64,000 nt of DNA from Alisma plantago-aquatica (taxonomy: Eukaryota; Streptophyta; Magnoliopsida; Alismatales; Alismataceae), in contig OY856409.1 in NCBI GenBank assembly GCA_963693085.1, forward strand, positions 237,204,558-237,268,557, read 5' to 3'. Below, one piece after another: positions 1 to 12,992 of this stretch. How positions within the stretch are numbered: position 1 is the first letter of the stretch; each line of letters opens with the position of its first letter. The notes under the pieces were generated by a model. The model did not search any database. It was not told the origin of the DNA and worked only from the letters and a program-made list of their open reading frames with translations. The translations under genes were made by a program, and so were the position numbers.

Positions 1-3000
1 AAAAAATTATTTAGTGAGTCAAGCACTTTGAAAATTTTAAGGGAATTTCAAACGATGACTAATCTTTGTGTGTTCAAGGAACATGGTCAGATCTCATGCC
101 AATGATATTCCCTATGAAATTTACAAAAATACCCGCAATTACAATTATCATCGGTAAACTGCAGTTGATGTGTATTCAAGCTAACACACAATTAACATAA
201 TCAACTATAATTTTCCTAGGGAATTCCCACTAATGATTTTAACTAACCTTAGTGTATTTTGAACACACAAGGAAATCAGCACACTATGTATAAGTCATTA
301 TTTGACTTGTCCATCTTTCTATGAGGAAAGAAAAATGACCATCTCAAAATTAAATGTATGAATATGTAAGTTCATTATCATAAATCATCTCAATAAATAC
401 ATTTTGTAAGATTACACAAGGCATTATATACAACGAATGTATTACACCAATGATCTAACGATTTCTTCAATGATCCTGACCCAACTTGATATTTTTTGTA
501 TGACTTACTAGTTTTGTCCTATTAGATCTTGTTTGAATGGAGACTGTCAATTGACCTTGACACACATCAAAAAGATATTTTGGACGCAATAACTTGTAGT
601 GCTTGAATCATCATCAAAATATGGGATTGGAAATAGGGTAAACTTAAATTGATAGATATGCTGATTGAGGTGAGTAGCTTCTTGTTGGTAATTGTCTAGC
701 CCACTCACATTATACATTTTCTGCCTCCCTTAGGTTCTATACATCTACTAATGTACACAATATAGTTTTGATATTATTTGGGGGTTAGTGACATTGTTTG
801 ATGATACACTTATACATTCATACATTCAACTTTAATTTTTCATCTTATTTTCCTCAAATAAATATTTAGCAAGAAACCAAAATGAGAGTTTATGTAGTGT
901 AGTGATTTTCTTGTGTTGGAAATTTGCTAAGAACAATTAAAATCATTGATCAGAATTCCCCACAAAATTTCTTTCAAACTATGTTAAAGCGGGCATGGTT
1001 GATAGCACTGTAGTAAGCTATTAACCTATTAGATTTTGGTTGAAAATATTTGAATATTTCCACAGGAAATATAATCAAATGGAATTCTATAGGAAAATCC
1101 CAATCGACTATGTTTCTTGATAGCATAATTGTTATTCTTTGACTAACATTTCCTTGAATAATTTTAGTCAATAAACTAATATAGTAATTATTTTCAAAAC
1201 TACGAAATTCATTGTTCTTAGGATAAAGAAAGTGAAAATAGATGTACTCAAACTTCACCTACCCTATAGATATGATATATTTCATCCAAGTCATCCATTC
1301 TAGATATTAGGCACACTCAATTACAAATATGATCCATTTGGAAACATTCAAAGGACCCTCATACTCGGACAAGCTATAGAATCGAGATAGTACCTCAAAG
1401 TGCCATTAAAAATTCCATTGTTGAATGCCTACTTGATTACTTCAATTGAGTGAATAGGAATTTAAACTTCACCTACCCCCTTGAATATTCCGAATTGACT
1501 GGTACGACTCCTCTCTTATGTGACTCACAGTAGATGGTGTCCTCAGTCCTTTTGCATATGTGCATCTCTTAGATGTGGTTTGCTATAGTGTGTAGGAAAC
1601 CATTGAAGTAAAGACTCCATGTCCCATACACTTACAAAAGTATGTATGATATCACTTATGAATGAGGGGACCTCTAACAAACTACTGTAATGCCCCACTC
1701 TCTAGGTTCGAGATTCATATGTCCTTTTCAATGTTGAATTTTATGGCATCCCCAAATCTTCATTTGCAACCTTCCAAGATAATATATTTCTCTCTCCAGA
1801 TTTTGTGAAAGGAGTAGCTCAGATTATTACCTTTTCCCATGCTGAGAATGCATTTCCTCTTGATACATTTCACACCCAAAAGCTGACTTACTAATGATCC
1901 AAGTTTGTTACCATTCTCCAACTTTTGTTTGTGAAAAGGGCATGATTAAACACTTGTGTGTCCCTAAAAGGGAGATAGATTTTGTCCTATAGGCATATGA
2001 TATATTCTATTTTACTTCCCCTTCTTTTAGTACCCCCCATTATTGTGAAATCACTCCATTTGTGTCATTCACCAATATTTAAGGAAGTTTAAAAACACTC
2101 ATGATCATGGTATACGTCAACATGGACTAAATTTCTTCTCTAATGGGGATTTCCTTTCCCGTCTTTGAAAGAAAATATTTTGTTCCATCCCTACAACTTC
2201 TTCTTTGTCATTTCCTTTACTATATAGAACACCTACTTATCAATGATTATGATATACTTATGAACTTCTTCAATCTATACCAGATTTTGTATAATTACGT
2301 TCCCCTCTCTCTACATTGACATTTGGGCTAAAGGGGAGTTCTGATTTGGTAACGTTGATTTTCTACCCATGTACTCACTTATATTGGCTGATGATGTTTA
2401 CTAAATTGAAGAATTCTTCAATCCGCACCCTTGTAAATAAGATACTATCATATATATTTTTATAAACATTAGAGGTATTTTTTCTCACTATTTCTCTATG
2501 TATCATCCTATTTTGCATTGCTTTCAATAGAGAAGCAGACAAAACTTCAACACAAGAAAGTTTTGGAGAGATAAGTCTCTTGGATATAATCATTGTTCTT
2601 GTTTTATAGATTCCTTCCCTACCTATCAAGATATTATTTATTACCCTAAGTCCACAGTCCTAATGACTATACAACCAAAGATGATTGGATCTGGGTATCC
2701 ATCCCTGGAATAGATCACATAACATATGCATGAATAAAACCGCAAACAACAACACATAGAACTAAGGTATGAAACAACATGACATAAAAGGAACTAAACT
2801 AGTACATGCCATTAAGATCTTAGTCCCATATAAAAACCCATACAAATTCCATATTTATGTCATCAGAGTAAGAGAAAAAAATTATAAGATAAGAATCCAA
2901 GACAATCTTACCAAGAGTCATAATGTACCTTCTACCTAAAATCATAAAATGGGTACACATTAACACAACTGTGCTGAGTACACTATAAAAGATGTAAACT

Positions 3001-3396
3001 CATGGTTTTAAGAGAACATATATGCTTTAAAACTTAATGTATTACCAAGAAAGAAAGAAACAACATTTAAGACTTTCTTATTAACAAACGAAAGTGTTCT
3101 AAGTGAATTTTCCATTATACAAAATGACATTTTATGGTCATTGACTAGCTTCTCATAGGAATGGTCCATGAGGGGCATATAAGACTCATAACCTTAATGT
3201 CACATTGATTGTACATGAGGGATCTCGAGAACCATAGTCAATGAGTTAACTCTGTTTTAACATGCCTTGTGCCCTTACCCTGAGAATACATACATGTGCA
3301 CAATGTTTGGTTAATGGACATGTTCAATTATGCTCAAAGTTTGTTCAACATAGTTTAGTCAAGATCAAACATAGTAATCATAGGGAACACATATCT

Positions 3397-3400
<4 letters not shown>
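1..3400. other. AT-rich intergenic DNA, nothing recognised
   Basis: Only short open frames occur here and none shows a recognisable motif. The stretch is probably very old transposon debris, judging from its surroundings, but I cannot assign it to a family. No LTR ends, primer site or polypurine tract were seen. Confidence 0.5.

Positions 3401-3438
<38 letters not shown>
3401..3438. repeat. (TA)19 microsatellite
   Basis: An uninterrupted run of 19 TA units. It creates a Tyr-Ile stretch in one short frame that is not a gene. Confidence 0.95.
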
Positions 3439-3442
<4 letters not shown>

Positions 3443-3654
3443 TCAAAATTTTAAAGAAATACACATACAAGTAAGTTCAATACCACTAGTCTGGCCAATA
3501 GGAGGATAAAGTGTATATTGATTGAAGCACGAGACTAACAACTTTATTTAGAAAACCATATGTAGCAATTCTGACTAAATATTAGAAATAATTTCATCAT
3601 AGAGATCCCAACATTAACAATGAGCAAAAATGGATGAAAATCAACAAGATTAGG

Positions 3655-3990
3655 TCTTGGCATGGCAATGGGCCAGGTTTTGTTGGACCTAAACCTAGAT
3701 AAATTAGACCCGAAATGGACCCAAACCCAAAAGGACTTGATTGGACTCATACCTATACATACTCGAACCAAAATCAACCGGACCCGACTGGACCCAAAAA
3801 TCATAAAAAATACTCTATTACAAAAATATACAAAAAATTTATGACAAACTTGAAACGCGCTCTGACCGGACCCGACCCAAAATAGATAAGACTCGACCCA
3901 AATTAAAATGGACCTAAATGAAACTGACCCAAAACTGAACAGATCCAAAAAAGACTTGGAATTTTAGGTCGGGTAGGGCTAGGTCAGGTT
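3655..3990. repeat. GACCC-motif-rich degenerate repeat
   Basis: The words GGACCC, GACCCGAC, GACCCAAA and their variants recur about a dozen times on the plus strand, with the reverse form GGTCGGGT near the right edge (about 3967-3980). The motif density opens a 134-codon frame on the minus strand with recurring Phe/Gly/Ser/Trp/Val, which I read as a by-product of the repeat. Plant genomes contain short non-autonomous repeats of this composition, but clear terminal inverted repeats or a target duplication are not visible, so the class is unassigned. Confidence 0.5.
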
Positions 3991-4261
3991 CCACCCATAA
4001 TTAGGGCCATCTTAATCATATTATGATGGTTAGATGTGTCACTCAAATCTAGGTGTCAAAGCCTTCAACATTGAGTTCTCAAAGTAGTCATGCATTATCA
4101 TTATCATGTTACATCATACATCTTGGATTCATATAAATCTCGGGTGACACATCACAACAAAGATTATAGATCAAAATATTAGAGGTTCATGATCTTAGTA
4201 GGTGCAAACAAAAGATTCAAGAAAGATGAGCAACATTCACATTAACATAGTCATACTAGGC
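3991..4261. other. Unassigned sequence left of copia-1
   Basis: AT-rich sequence with no recognised feature, ending at the target duplication of copia-1. Confidence 0.4.
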
Positions 4262-4266
4262 ATTTT

Positions 4267-6251
4267 TGTTTCTATGTAAGCCCATACAACCAATCATATG
4301 ATGATTGTAATGGGGCATTAGATACCTTGATAATGATAAAGGTGATTCCTCCTATTATGTTTATCTTAATCATGAGCTGATGACACATATATAATAAATG
4401 TCTAAAGAATGATGTTAATGACATATGTCTTCAGGTTGAGGACCTGAACAATGAGATCATATGTATGATAAGAGTACATACATTCTTGTTTTGTCCCTAG
4501 TCAGATATTACAATGGAAGAAAAATAGACAACAATAATACATAAGACTAGAGTGTGTGTTGAATGACGACAGAGGATCATTAGTCATGATAGTGATATCA
4601 AGTCAAGCACACATGCACATGGTAGAGAACAATGTATTACACATACCCACCTTGAGAGTGATACATGGAGACCACGAAATGGTAGTTACAATCAACTCTC
4701 ATAGTGATAGTGGTGATTGTGGTTCTTATACATGAAGTCACTACACTCATCACATGTCATTTGTTATACTTTGGCGTCATCCAACATGACCTTATATAAG
4801 GGTGCTACAAAGGTGATGCTCGGGTACTCTGTGACACATGGAGATTGTGTGTGAGTGATGTAGATGAGATTTTTCCCTTCTATAGGAGTTTGATATCCAT
4901 GCCACTTGATAAGAGAGACTGAGAAATATATGGCCATACTCATGTGACTCAATATGTGATATGTGAGCTCACATGCATCTTAGACAATTTGCTCTAGTTC
5001 AAAGAGCATGGACTGAACATTGAGAGGATGATGATTGCATGCCTCAAGTTCAATATGGATATCATAGACAAAGGAACTATACAATCATGGTAACAGTAAT
5101 CACAAATTGTAGGTTGAAGTTGTTTTCCAACTTTTCAAATTACTAGGGTAGCAATGATGTGTTGCTAGATACCACTCATTGCTTGTGATGTCATAAATTG
5201 GTTATGGACATTCACTGCCAACGTAATTTGGGACCTATAGGGTCACACACATAGGATGCACTTGGAATAAAATTTTATTCATGAATTATATCTAATTTGA
5301 TTACTAAAGTGTTTGGGTATTCAATTTAAACAACTGAGGTTGAAAATTGACTGTTAGGACCATGAACTGACCAGTTCAAGTGTTGGACGAATAGATTCAT
5401 GTGTCAGATCAATTCAAACAATATTGGCCGAATATTAACTGAGTTGGATGATATGAAACAAACATTTCTTGTATGAAACAACTGTCTCAAAAGTGAAGCA
5501 ACCATTTCATGAAATGGAACGACCATTTCATTTAATGAATTGACTGGTTCGTCATCTGGATTATCCAGTTCAATGATCAATCTAATTGGATCAAGGATTG
5601 GTGTTGATGTCATGATTGTGCATTAACCAAATATTAAAAGTCAATATGTTTGCAAACAAGAAACATGCTGAACCAACCGGTTCAAGGGTTGACCTATTCA
5701 CCCACGACTGACCGATGGGACAATGAATCGATTGGTTCAACATTCACAACTTCTGGAAAACTTATGAAATTCCATCTCTTCGACTCCTAGATGGACTAGA
5801 AATCCTATCCCTGGCCCTCCTATAAATAAAGGGGTATTGGAGACTTCTCAGACACAACAATTGTTGGAGAACGAATCAATCCTAGAAGATTGACGTTCAA
5901 AGGGACAACTCCTTCTCGTTGGCTTTGCTAGTGCAATGTGGAGTTCCCAGTAGTCCACGTGGACTACTCTAGAGGCAAGGAGGCTTTTTCTTGCCTCTAG
6001 GAAGATGTCGTCAACTGCCATTCATGGTGATAGATCAGGAGGTCATTGCTGACGATTGATCGAGTGCTATTTGGCGAAGAAGCACACTATTGCGGCAAGA
6101 ATTGTTGTTGGACTTGATATAGGACTAGGTATGAATCTTGTTACCTTTTTTTCCTAGATACATCATTGCTGACGAGATCTTGTTGATTAGGGAATCGATC
6201 ATTATTATTTTTTTGTTTTGGATGCTTATTTGTTGTCCCAATTTCCTAGTA
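4267..6251 (+). repeat. copia-1 5' LTR
   Basis: About 1985 bp. It aligns along its length with 11025-12987: the start (CCAATCATATG), the middle (ACACATGGAGATTG and ACTCTGTGACACATGG) and the end (GTTGTCCCAATTTCC against GTTGCCCCGATTTCC). It contains a TATA box near 5821 and CATTTCA-type motifs around 5500. Confidence 0.9.
5821..5828 (+). promoter_or_regulatory. LTR TATA box of copia-1 (5' copy)
   Basis: TATAAATA follows CCTCC and precedes a conserved GGGGTATTGG. The same arrangement occurs in the 3' LTR at 12558-12565 and in the other copia LTRs, so this is the likely core promoter of the genomic transcript. Confidence 0.7.
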
Positions 6252-6252
6252 G

Positions 6253-6268
6253 TAGTATCAGTGCCATG
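6253..6268 (+). other. copia-1 primer-binding site
   Basis: TAGTATCAGTGCCATG lies one base after the 5' LTR. It matches the plant initiator-tRNA-Met primer site TGGTATCAGAGCCATG with two substitutions, so minus-strand synthesis would have been primed by tRNA-iMet. Confidence 0.85.
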
Positions 6269-7640
6269 TCAATTTACGATGTATCTGGATTTAAATAGAT
6301 GTGATTGGATTTATTTTATTGCACATGATTTGAATATTAAAATGATTAATATGCATATTCAATTAAACACCATATATGATCCTATAAATATAACATATAT
6401 ATGATATGATATATATGGAATCAATATGCATCACCCTAAAAGTGTTTTGATGGTAGATGTAATCATGGTTATGGCCAAAACTCATGTGGATTGTGTGCTT
6501 GGTTGTTTGGTTTATTTCATGTTATTACTCGGTTTGCATACCGAACCTCTCTTCTCCTTTCCAAATGTAAATTAATGCTCTTCCTCCTATTTCCCCTCAA
6601 TTGGAACTCGAGGTTTTCCCTTTTACAATATTATATCAAATAGGATAGTTTTAGTTTATGTTTCATCATGAGAAGACGTTCTGCACCTGACGAGCCGACC
6701 GTCTCGTGAGACGAACCAATCGAATGGAGGACCAAGGAGGCCAGACAACAGGAGGAGAAGAACTGATCGGCTGAAAGAGTCCATATGTTGCTTAAACTAG
6801 AGAACCATACAACCTTTTCAAGAGACCAACCGACCGACCATGAGGCAAGCCGATCGGTTCAATTGTTGAACCGATCAACCCTGATTGGTTTGAGAACTTA
6901 TCTTCATCAACAACAGGTTGCAACATGTGATGTTGACCTTAGGTGGTTGTAATTCCTTGTGGCTCTAAGGAATTACAATAGTATGGCCATAACCATCGTT
7001 TGTGTTTTACAATTGCATATTTTTTGATTGTGGTTATAGTATGTATATGATATGTGCTATAAATATGTGATGATCATATATGTATATGTATATAAATATA
7101 AAATCCCTCAATAAATATTAAGTCTTAGATTCTTTCCATAAGCAACACACATGAAAAGCTTAATCGACCAAGTGTGGGCATGCCCTAACATGGTGCATCA
7201 TCTATCTCATGGAAATGTGATGGTAGATATGTGGGTCTGTAGTAGCAGAGTGCATATTCTATTGTGTTGGCTTTTGGATCAGGCTTAACTAGGTGACCTT
7301 AATAGAATTAAGTGCCTAGAAGCATACAGATGGACTATGGCAAGGAGTTGTGCATACCATCTATCCAAGAGTTACATGAGATGCAATTGGTAAATGTTAC
7401 CTAGCTTAATAATTGGTTATGAGCGCTAATGTTGGTTGGGTATTAACTTAATTATTTCGGGTCTTAGCTTAGTAGAAGGCTGTACGCTGCAATTTTCTAA
7501 ATTGGTAGTAAAGGCTATCAGTTTGAACAAAATAGTGGAAGTTATATTTAATTAAAGGCTTAATTAATAACATCAAACTTATCAAATCAAATTAATCAAA
7601 AGTATTTTGACTAAAGTTGCAATATCTTTTGTAGAAAATA
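6269..7640 (+). other. copia-1 untranslated leader
   Basis: About 1.37 kb between primer site and gag start. It is homologous to the copia-2 leader (27885-29290), sharing for example the GTGGGTCTG, TGTTGGCTTT and CTATCTC(A/G)TGGAA words in the same order. A patch at 6690-6890 carries CCGATCGG-like motifs resembling those of the copia-2 LTR. No long frame is present. Confidence 0.7.
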
Positions 7641-8495
7641 ATGGCAAACACAAACACATTTTCATTGCGATAGTACTTGAGAATGATAGGCTTAATAGGA
7701 ACAACTTCCATGAATAGTTCAGGACATTGAGAATCATTCTCATCAAGAGAGCAAGCTCTACGTCCTAGAGACCCTAGAGCTAGATGAACCTCCACCCACT
7801 ACGCCTAAGGCTGACATGGATGCTTACAAGAAGCACTCTGAAGATGTTGTGGATGTCAAGTGTCTGATGTTGTTCTCAATGAACTATGAGTTGTAGAGAC
7901 AACATGAGAACATGGATGTTATTGAGATGGTTACACATCTTAAGAACATGTACCAAGTCAGGCAAGACAAGAGAGATATGATGTCTCTAGGGTGTTTTTC
8001 AAGTGTAACATGGAAGAAAGAGATCTGGTAGGTCCTCATGTATTCAAATTGATTGGGTATGTGGAGAACCTTGTTATTCTGGGATTTCCCTTGGGTCAAG
8101 AGTTAGCCACAAAATATGATTCTACAGTCATTGCCATAATAATACAACCAGTTTGTCATGAGCTTCAACATGAATGATTTTAACAAGTCGTTGTCAGAAT
8201 TACTTGGCATATTGAGGATAGTTGAAGCATAGATGAAAAAGGACAAGCCCAAATTTATGATTTTGATCAGTAGAGGGATGTCCAAGGGCAAAGGCAAAGC
8301 GAAGAAGAGTTCTAAAGCTATCTAGAAACCAAAGTTTTCTGCATTGAAAGCTAAGGGAGGAGTGATTAAGAAAGTAAAGTGCCACCATTGTCACCACCCT
8401 GGACACTAGAAAAGCAACTGTCCTCCTTACATAGAGGAACTTAAGAAGAAGAAAGAGATAGAGATCTACACTTCAGGTTCTGAGAAGAAGTAAGC
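7641..8495 (+). pseudogene. gag: copia-1 gag remnant
   Basis: Remnant of the Ty1/copia capsid-nucleocapsid protein that would package the element RNA in virus-like particles. The start is set at ATG 7641 because the same position is an ATG in copia-2 (29291). The best preserved block is at 7992-8177, with FFKCNMEERDLVGPHVFKLI followed by GYVENLVILGFPLGQELAT, typical of the Retrotran_gag_2/UBN2 family. A zinc knuckle of pattern C-x2-C-x4-H-x4-C lies at 8380-8421, with an in-frame TAG immediately after the His. The start and the knuckle are in different frames, so at least one frameshift separates them. A Lys/Glu-rich tail follows the knuckle. No functional protein is possible. Confidence 0.85.
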
Positions 8496-11011
8496 TAGAA
8501 TGATGTGGAGCAAGAATTGCTGCCACAATAGTTGGAATCTATCATTCTTATAACATGCATGTAATAGAAATAGTGAATTACTATTGTGTACCTGCCATTA
8601 AAACAACATGTATCTTGTATGGACAAGAATATTATGAATATATTTGATGTTTTTCTTTAAAAGTTGAGATCTTTTATGGTAGTGGTCCAAATGTCTCATA
8701 CTTTATATTTGATAGTTCTAGAGACAATTATATATACTGAATGACATGATGACTCAAACAAAATACCTATAGCATTGTCATTTAAAGAACACAAATGAGA
8801 AATGCATTTCTAGAATCCATATGATGGTTATCTAGACTCCTTTGGTTATTGAACCAACAGAGACATGAAAGTCTTATTTATTGACCACTATGACAAAAGC
8901 CTCTTCACTAGATGTAGTGGGAAAGCAACTATTCTATCAAAGCTCATACATACTGATGTACATGGACCCTTTAAGAATAAATGCTAGAGGTGGTTAACAA
9001 TAGCTCATTATATTTACTGATCATCTCAACAGATATGATAGATTGTATTTAATGAAATACACGTCTAAATATCTTGAAGTGTTCAAGAAGATTAAGAATG
9101 AAGTACATAACCCACTTGGTATAAGTATTAAAATTCAATATGATCGATGGGGAGATACTTTGAACCAAAAGTTTGAGGACCTTCAAGGAAATCATGACAG
9201 TGTATCATGATGAACTCCACCTAAAACATGATGATGTATCAAAAAGAAGGAATCACACCCTGTTAGTCATGGTGAAATTATCAATAAATCTAGCTGATCT
9301 TCCAATTTCCTTTTTGGCACATGGCTTACACTAAACAATGTATCGTCTAAATTTGTTTTTAAAGACACCATATGAAATATGACATGGGAGGTGTCCCAAT
9401 ATATCTTTTACAAGGATTAGGATTGAAATCTTGTGTAAGAAAATAGTTTCTTGAAAAGCTTTGTCCACAAATCACATAAACATTATTTTTTTGAACACTA
9501 CTTTTATATTCCAATCCAACACCAAAGTTGTTTGTTGACCAGAATGGTTGTATTCCTGAAGGGTAACTTAGTCCATGTAAACCAACAAGGTATGAAATTG
9601 GTGGATCCACATGAAGGGGTAAAACCATAGAGTGAATATAAGGTATTTGAGAAAAGACCAACATGGATGGTAGTGTACAAACCTATAAGAGCTGATTGGT
9701 TGCATAGATTTCAAACAAGTTCAAATTGTTGAACATGATGAAATCTTTTCACCAGTTCCCATGGTTGAATCCTTCATGATCATGCTTGCCATTGTAACTC
9801 TGTATGACTATAAGATTTGGCAAATTGGATGTTAAAACCACATTCCTTAAGAAGGATAATGTAAGAGGATGTGTACATGACACAACCAATAAGATTTTAA
9901 AATCTAGTTATTGCAAATAAATTCTATAAGCTATAAAAGTCAATCTATGAATTGAAGCAAGCATCTTAGAGCTGGAATCTTCTATTTGACAAGATAATCA
10001 AAGAGTTTGAATTGAGTCAAAATGAAGATGGAATCTGTGATTACAAGAATTTATGGGAGCATATTTATATTCCACATAATGATGGGGAATAACATCCTTA
10101 CACTACAAATGTTAAAACCTATCTGGGAAGTACCTTCTCAATGAAGGGTTTAGGTGAAGCATCCTATATGATAGGAATAAAGATCTATGGAGATAGATAT
10201 ACATAACTTCTTGACCTAAGAAAGAGCACATACATTGGCAAAATGCTGAAAGAGTTCAACATACAAAACTCAATGAGAGATTTTTTTTGAAATTAGTCTC
10301 TCTAGAGCCTAGAATCCCAGTTTTTTGTGATGAACAAGTATACACAAGTAAGATGTCAAATTGCATTTGCAATATTATGTACTCATCATGTTGTCTCTTA
10401 TGTATTGGACATGATGAGTGGATATAAATCAGATCCCAGTGAAAGTCACTGGAATGCCACAAAGAACATCCTTAAAGTACTTGAGAAAGCACTAGAAGGA
10501 TTAGTTCCTTGGTTATGGTAATAAGGAATAGTTGGGTGTAAGGGGTTACACCGATACAAGCTTCCAAAGTGACAAAGAAGACTAACAATCACAATCTAGA
10601 TTTATGTTTGACCTTAAAATAGAATTGTAAGCTAGCAAAGTTTTGAGCAAGAGAAAATTGCTAATTCTATAATAAAAGCAAAGTATCTTAGGTGTTATGA
10701 ACACAACAAAGGATATTGTATGGATAAAAAAGTTCATATACATGGACTTATTGGAGGTTCCAACTATTGGTGGCATAGTAGAAATATTCCAACAACAATG
10801 GATCTACTAGTTAGGCAAAGGAATCTCAAATAGCATACTACAACACTTCCATCTCATACAAAAAGGTATACAACTAAGACATATGAAACTTGCAAAATAC
10901 CGACTAGAAGAAAATATTGCTAACCAGCTGTAAAAGCACTAGCATAGCAGAAACATGATGAACATGTTGAAGATCACTTGGAATAAGATTTGTGAGTGAT
11001 TGTCTCTAAGT
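8496..11011 (+). pseudogene. pol: copia-1 pol remnant (integrase, RT, RNase H)
   Basis: Decayed polyprotein. Integrase core: HTDVHGP with the first catalytic Asp at 8955-8957, a degenerate QYDRWGD block with the second Asp at 9142-9144 in another frame, and VSKRRN at about 9236-9250, where Lys (AAA, 9242-9244) occupies the place of the catalytic Glu. RT palm: ELKQAS-SWN near 9953-9975 and SQNEDGICDYK near 10017-10047. The region that should encode LYVDDILLI is replaced by a short HIMM-like block at about 10070-10090. RNase H connection: 10327-10521, with CTHHVVSYVLDMMSGYKSDP and HWNATKNILK. Frameshifts and stops are frequent. The protease cannot be located with confidence. Confidence 0.88.
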
Positions 11012-11024
11012 ACAAGTGGGATTT
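11012..11024 (+). other. copia-1 polypurine tract
   Basis: ACAAGTGGGATTT directly precedes the 3' LTR. CAAGTGGGA(G/T) also occurs just before the LTR in copia-2 and, on the minus strand, in copia-3, so it is the plus-strand primer of this family. Confidence 0.85.
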
Positions 11025-12987
11025 TTTTGGTATATATGCCCATAGAGCCAATCATATGTTGATTGTAATGGGGTATTAGATACTTGACTTGATAATGATA
11101 AAGGTAATTCCATCTATTATGTTTGTCTCAATCATGAGATGATGAAACATATGTAATAGATGCCTAAAGAATGATGTTAATCAATGATATATGTCTTTAG
11201 GTTGAGGACTTGAACAATGAGATCATATGTATGATAAAAGTACATACATTCTTGTTATGTCCCTAGTTGGATATTACTGTGGAAACAAAATATACATTAG
11301 TAATACATAAGACTAGTGTGTTGACTGATGACAAAGTCTCATTATTCATGATATGTGATATCAAGTCAAGCACACATGTACATATTAGAGAATAATATAT
11401 CAGACAGACCCACCTTCAGAGTGATACATGGAGACCATGGAATGGTAGTCAAAATCAACTCTCATAGTGGTAGTGGGGATTGTGGTTCTTAGGCTTGAAG
11501 TCACTCATCACATGTAATTCATTGTACTTTGACGTCATCCAATGCAACCATATATAAGAGTTGCTATAATGGTGATTCTCGGGTACTCTGTGACACATGG
11601 GGATTAAGAGTGAGTGATGTAGATGTGATTTGTCCCTCCTTTAGGAGTTTGATATTTAGACCACTTGATAAGCGAGATTGAGGAATGTATGGCCATACTC
11701 ATTTGACTCAATATATGATATGTGAGCTCATATGCATCTCAGACAGTCTGCTCTAGTTCAAGGAACATGGATTGAACATTGAGAGGATGACAATTCCATG
11801 TCTCAAGTTCAATATGAATATCAGAGACAAAGGAACTATATGATCACAGTAACACTAATCAAGAATTTAGGTCGAAGTTGTTCTACAACTTTTTGAATTA
11901 CTTGCATAGAAATGATGTGTTGCTCGATACCGCTCATTGCTTGTGATGTCATATATTGGTTATGGACATTCACCGCCAAAACAATTTGGGACCTATAGGG
12001 TCATGCACATAAGATGCACTTGAAATATGATTTTATTCAGAACAATATTTAATTTGATTATTAAAGTGTTTATGTATTCAATTTTAAACAACTGAGATTG
12101 AAAATTGACTGAATGGATTGTGAACTGACCAGCTCAAGTGTTGAACCAATCAGTTCAAGTATCAGGTCAATTCAAACAACATTGGCTGAATATTACCTAA
12201 GGCAGATGATATGAAACGACCATTTCACAAGTGAACGACCATTTCATGTATGAAATGACCGTTTCATGATATGAAACAACCATTATCTTAGATCATCCGG
12301 TTTAATGATCATTTTGATTGGATCAAGGATTGATGCTAATGTAATGATTGTGTACTAATCAAATATTAAAAGCCAATATGTTTGCAAATAAGAAACATGT
12401 TGAAATGACCGGTTCAAGGGTTGAACCGAGTAGTTCATCCATGAAGTGACCAGTTGGACAGTGAACCTACCGGTTCACCGTCTAGAGCTTCCAAAAAATT
12501 CATGAAATTCAGTCTCTTCGACTCCCAGATGGATGGAAACCCTGAACCTAACCCTCCTATAAATAGAGGGGTATTGGGGGCTTTCCAGATACAGTAACCG
12601 TGGGAGAGAGAATAGATCCTAGCAGATTGATGTTCTAAAGGACAACTCCTTCTCGTTGGATCTGGTAGTGCAATGTGGAGTTCTCGATGGTTTGCATGAA
12701 CTACTCTGGAGACAAGCAAGCTTTTTCCTGCCGCTAGGAGGACGCCATCAACCTCCGTCCATGGTGCCAGATCAAGAGGTTGTTGCTGGCGACTGATCAT
12801 GTACTGCTTGGGGAAGAAGCATGCTACTATAACAAGAGTTATCGCTGGACTTGCTCTAGGACCAGGTATAACTTTTGTTATCTTTCTTCCTAAATGTATT
12901 GTTGTTGATGAGAACTTGCTGATTAGGGAATCATACATTCATTTTTTTTGTCTCCGCTGCCTTATCTGTTGCCCCGATTTCCCAGCA
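11025..12987 (+). repeat. copia-1 3' LTR
   Basis: About 1963 bp, homologous to 4267-6251. It has a TATA box TATAAATA at 12558-12565 and ends in CA followed by the ATTTT target duplication. The 167-codon minus-strand frame inside it (12435-12938) is antisense LTR sequence, not a gene. Confidence 0.92.
12200..12295. repeat. Repeated TGAAA(C/T)GACC(A/G)TTTCA motif in the copia-1 U3
   Basis: Four or more copies of a ~16-20 bp motif, each partly self-complementary (TGAAA...TTTCA), lie about 300 bp upstream of the TATA box. Related copies are in the 5' LTR (5450-5540) and in copia-3 (50960-51040). The position suggests U3 regulatory repeats, which is an inference. Confidence 0.65.
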
Positions 12988-12992
12988 ATTTT

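Larger units (their letters stand above)
4262..12992 (+). mobile_element. copia-1: full-length decayed Ty1/copia retrotransposon
   Basis: A complete element: 5-bp target duplication ATTTT (4262-4266 and 12988-12992), 5' LTR 4267-6251, primer site, 1.4 kb leader, broken gag-pol, polypurine tract and 3' LTR 11025-12987. Terminal TG/CA dinucleotides are partly mutated: the 3' LTR starts TT and the 5' LTR ends TA. The pol order is integrase, then RT, then RNase H, which defines Ty1/copia. The LTRs are clearly homologous but differ by many substitutions and small indels, so the insertion is old. The coding part has numerous stops and frameshifts and no functional product is expected. Confidence 0.93.

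Noticed and set aside
9359..9664. 101-codon minus-strand frame
   Set aside because: It is the antisense of the copia-1 region between integrase and RT.
12435..12938. 167-codon minus-strand frame
   Set aside because: It lies wholly within the copia-1 3' LTR and is antisense to the transcribed strand. The 5' LTR copy does not keep it open.
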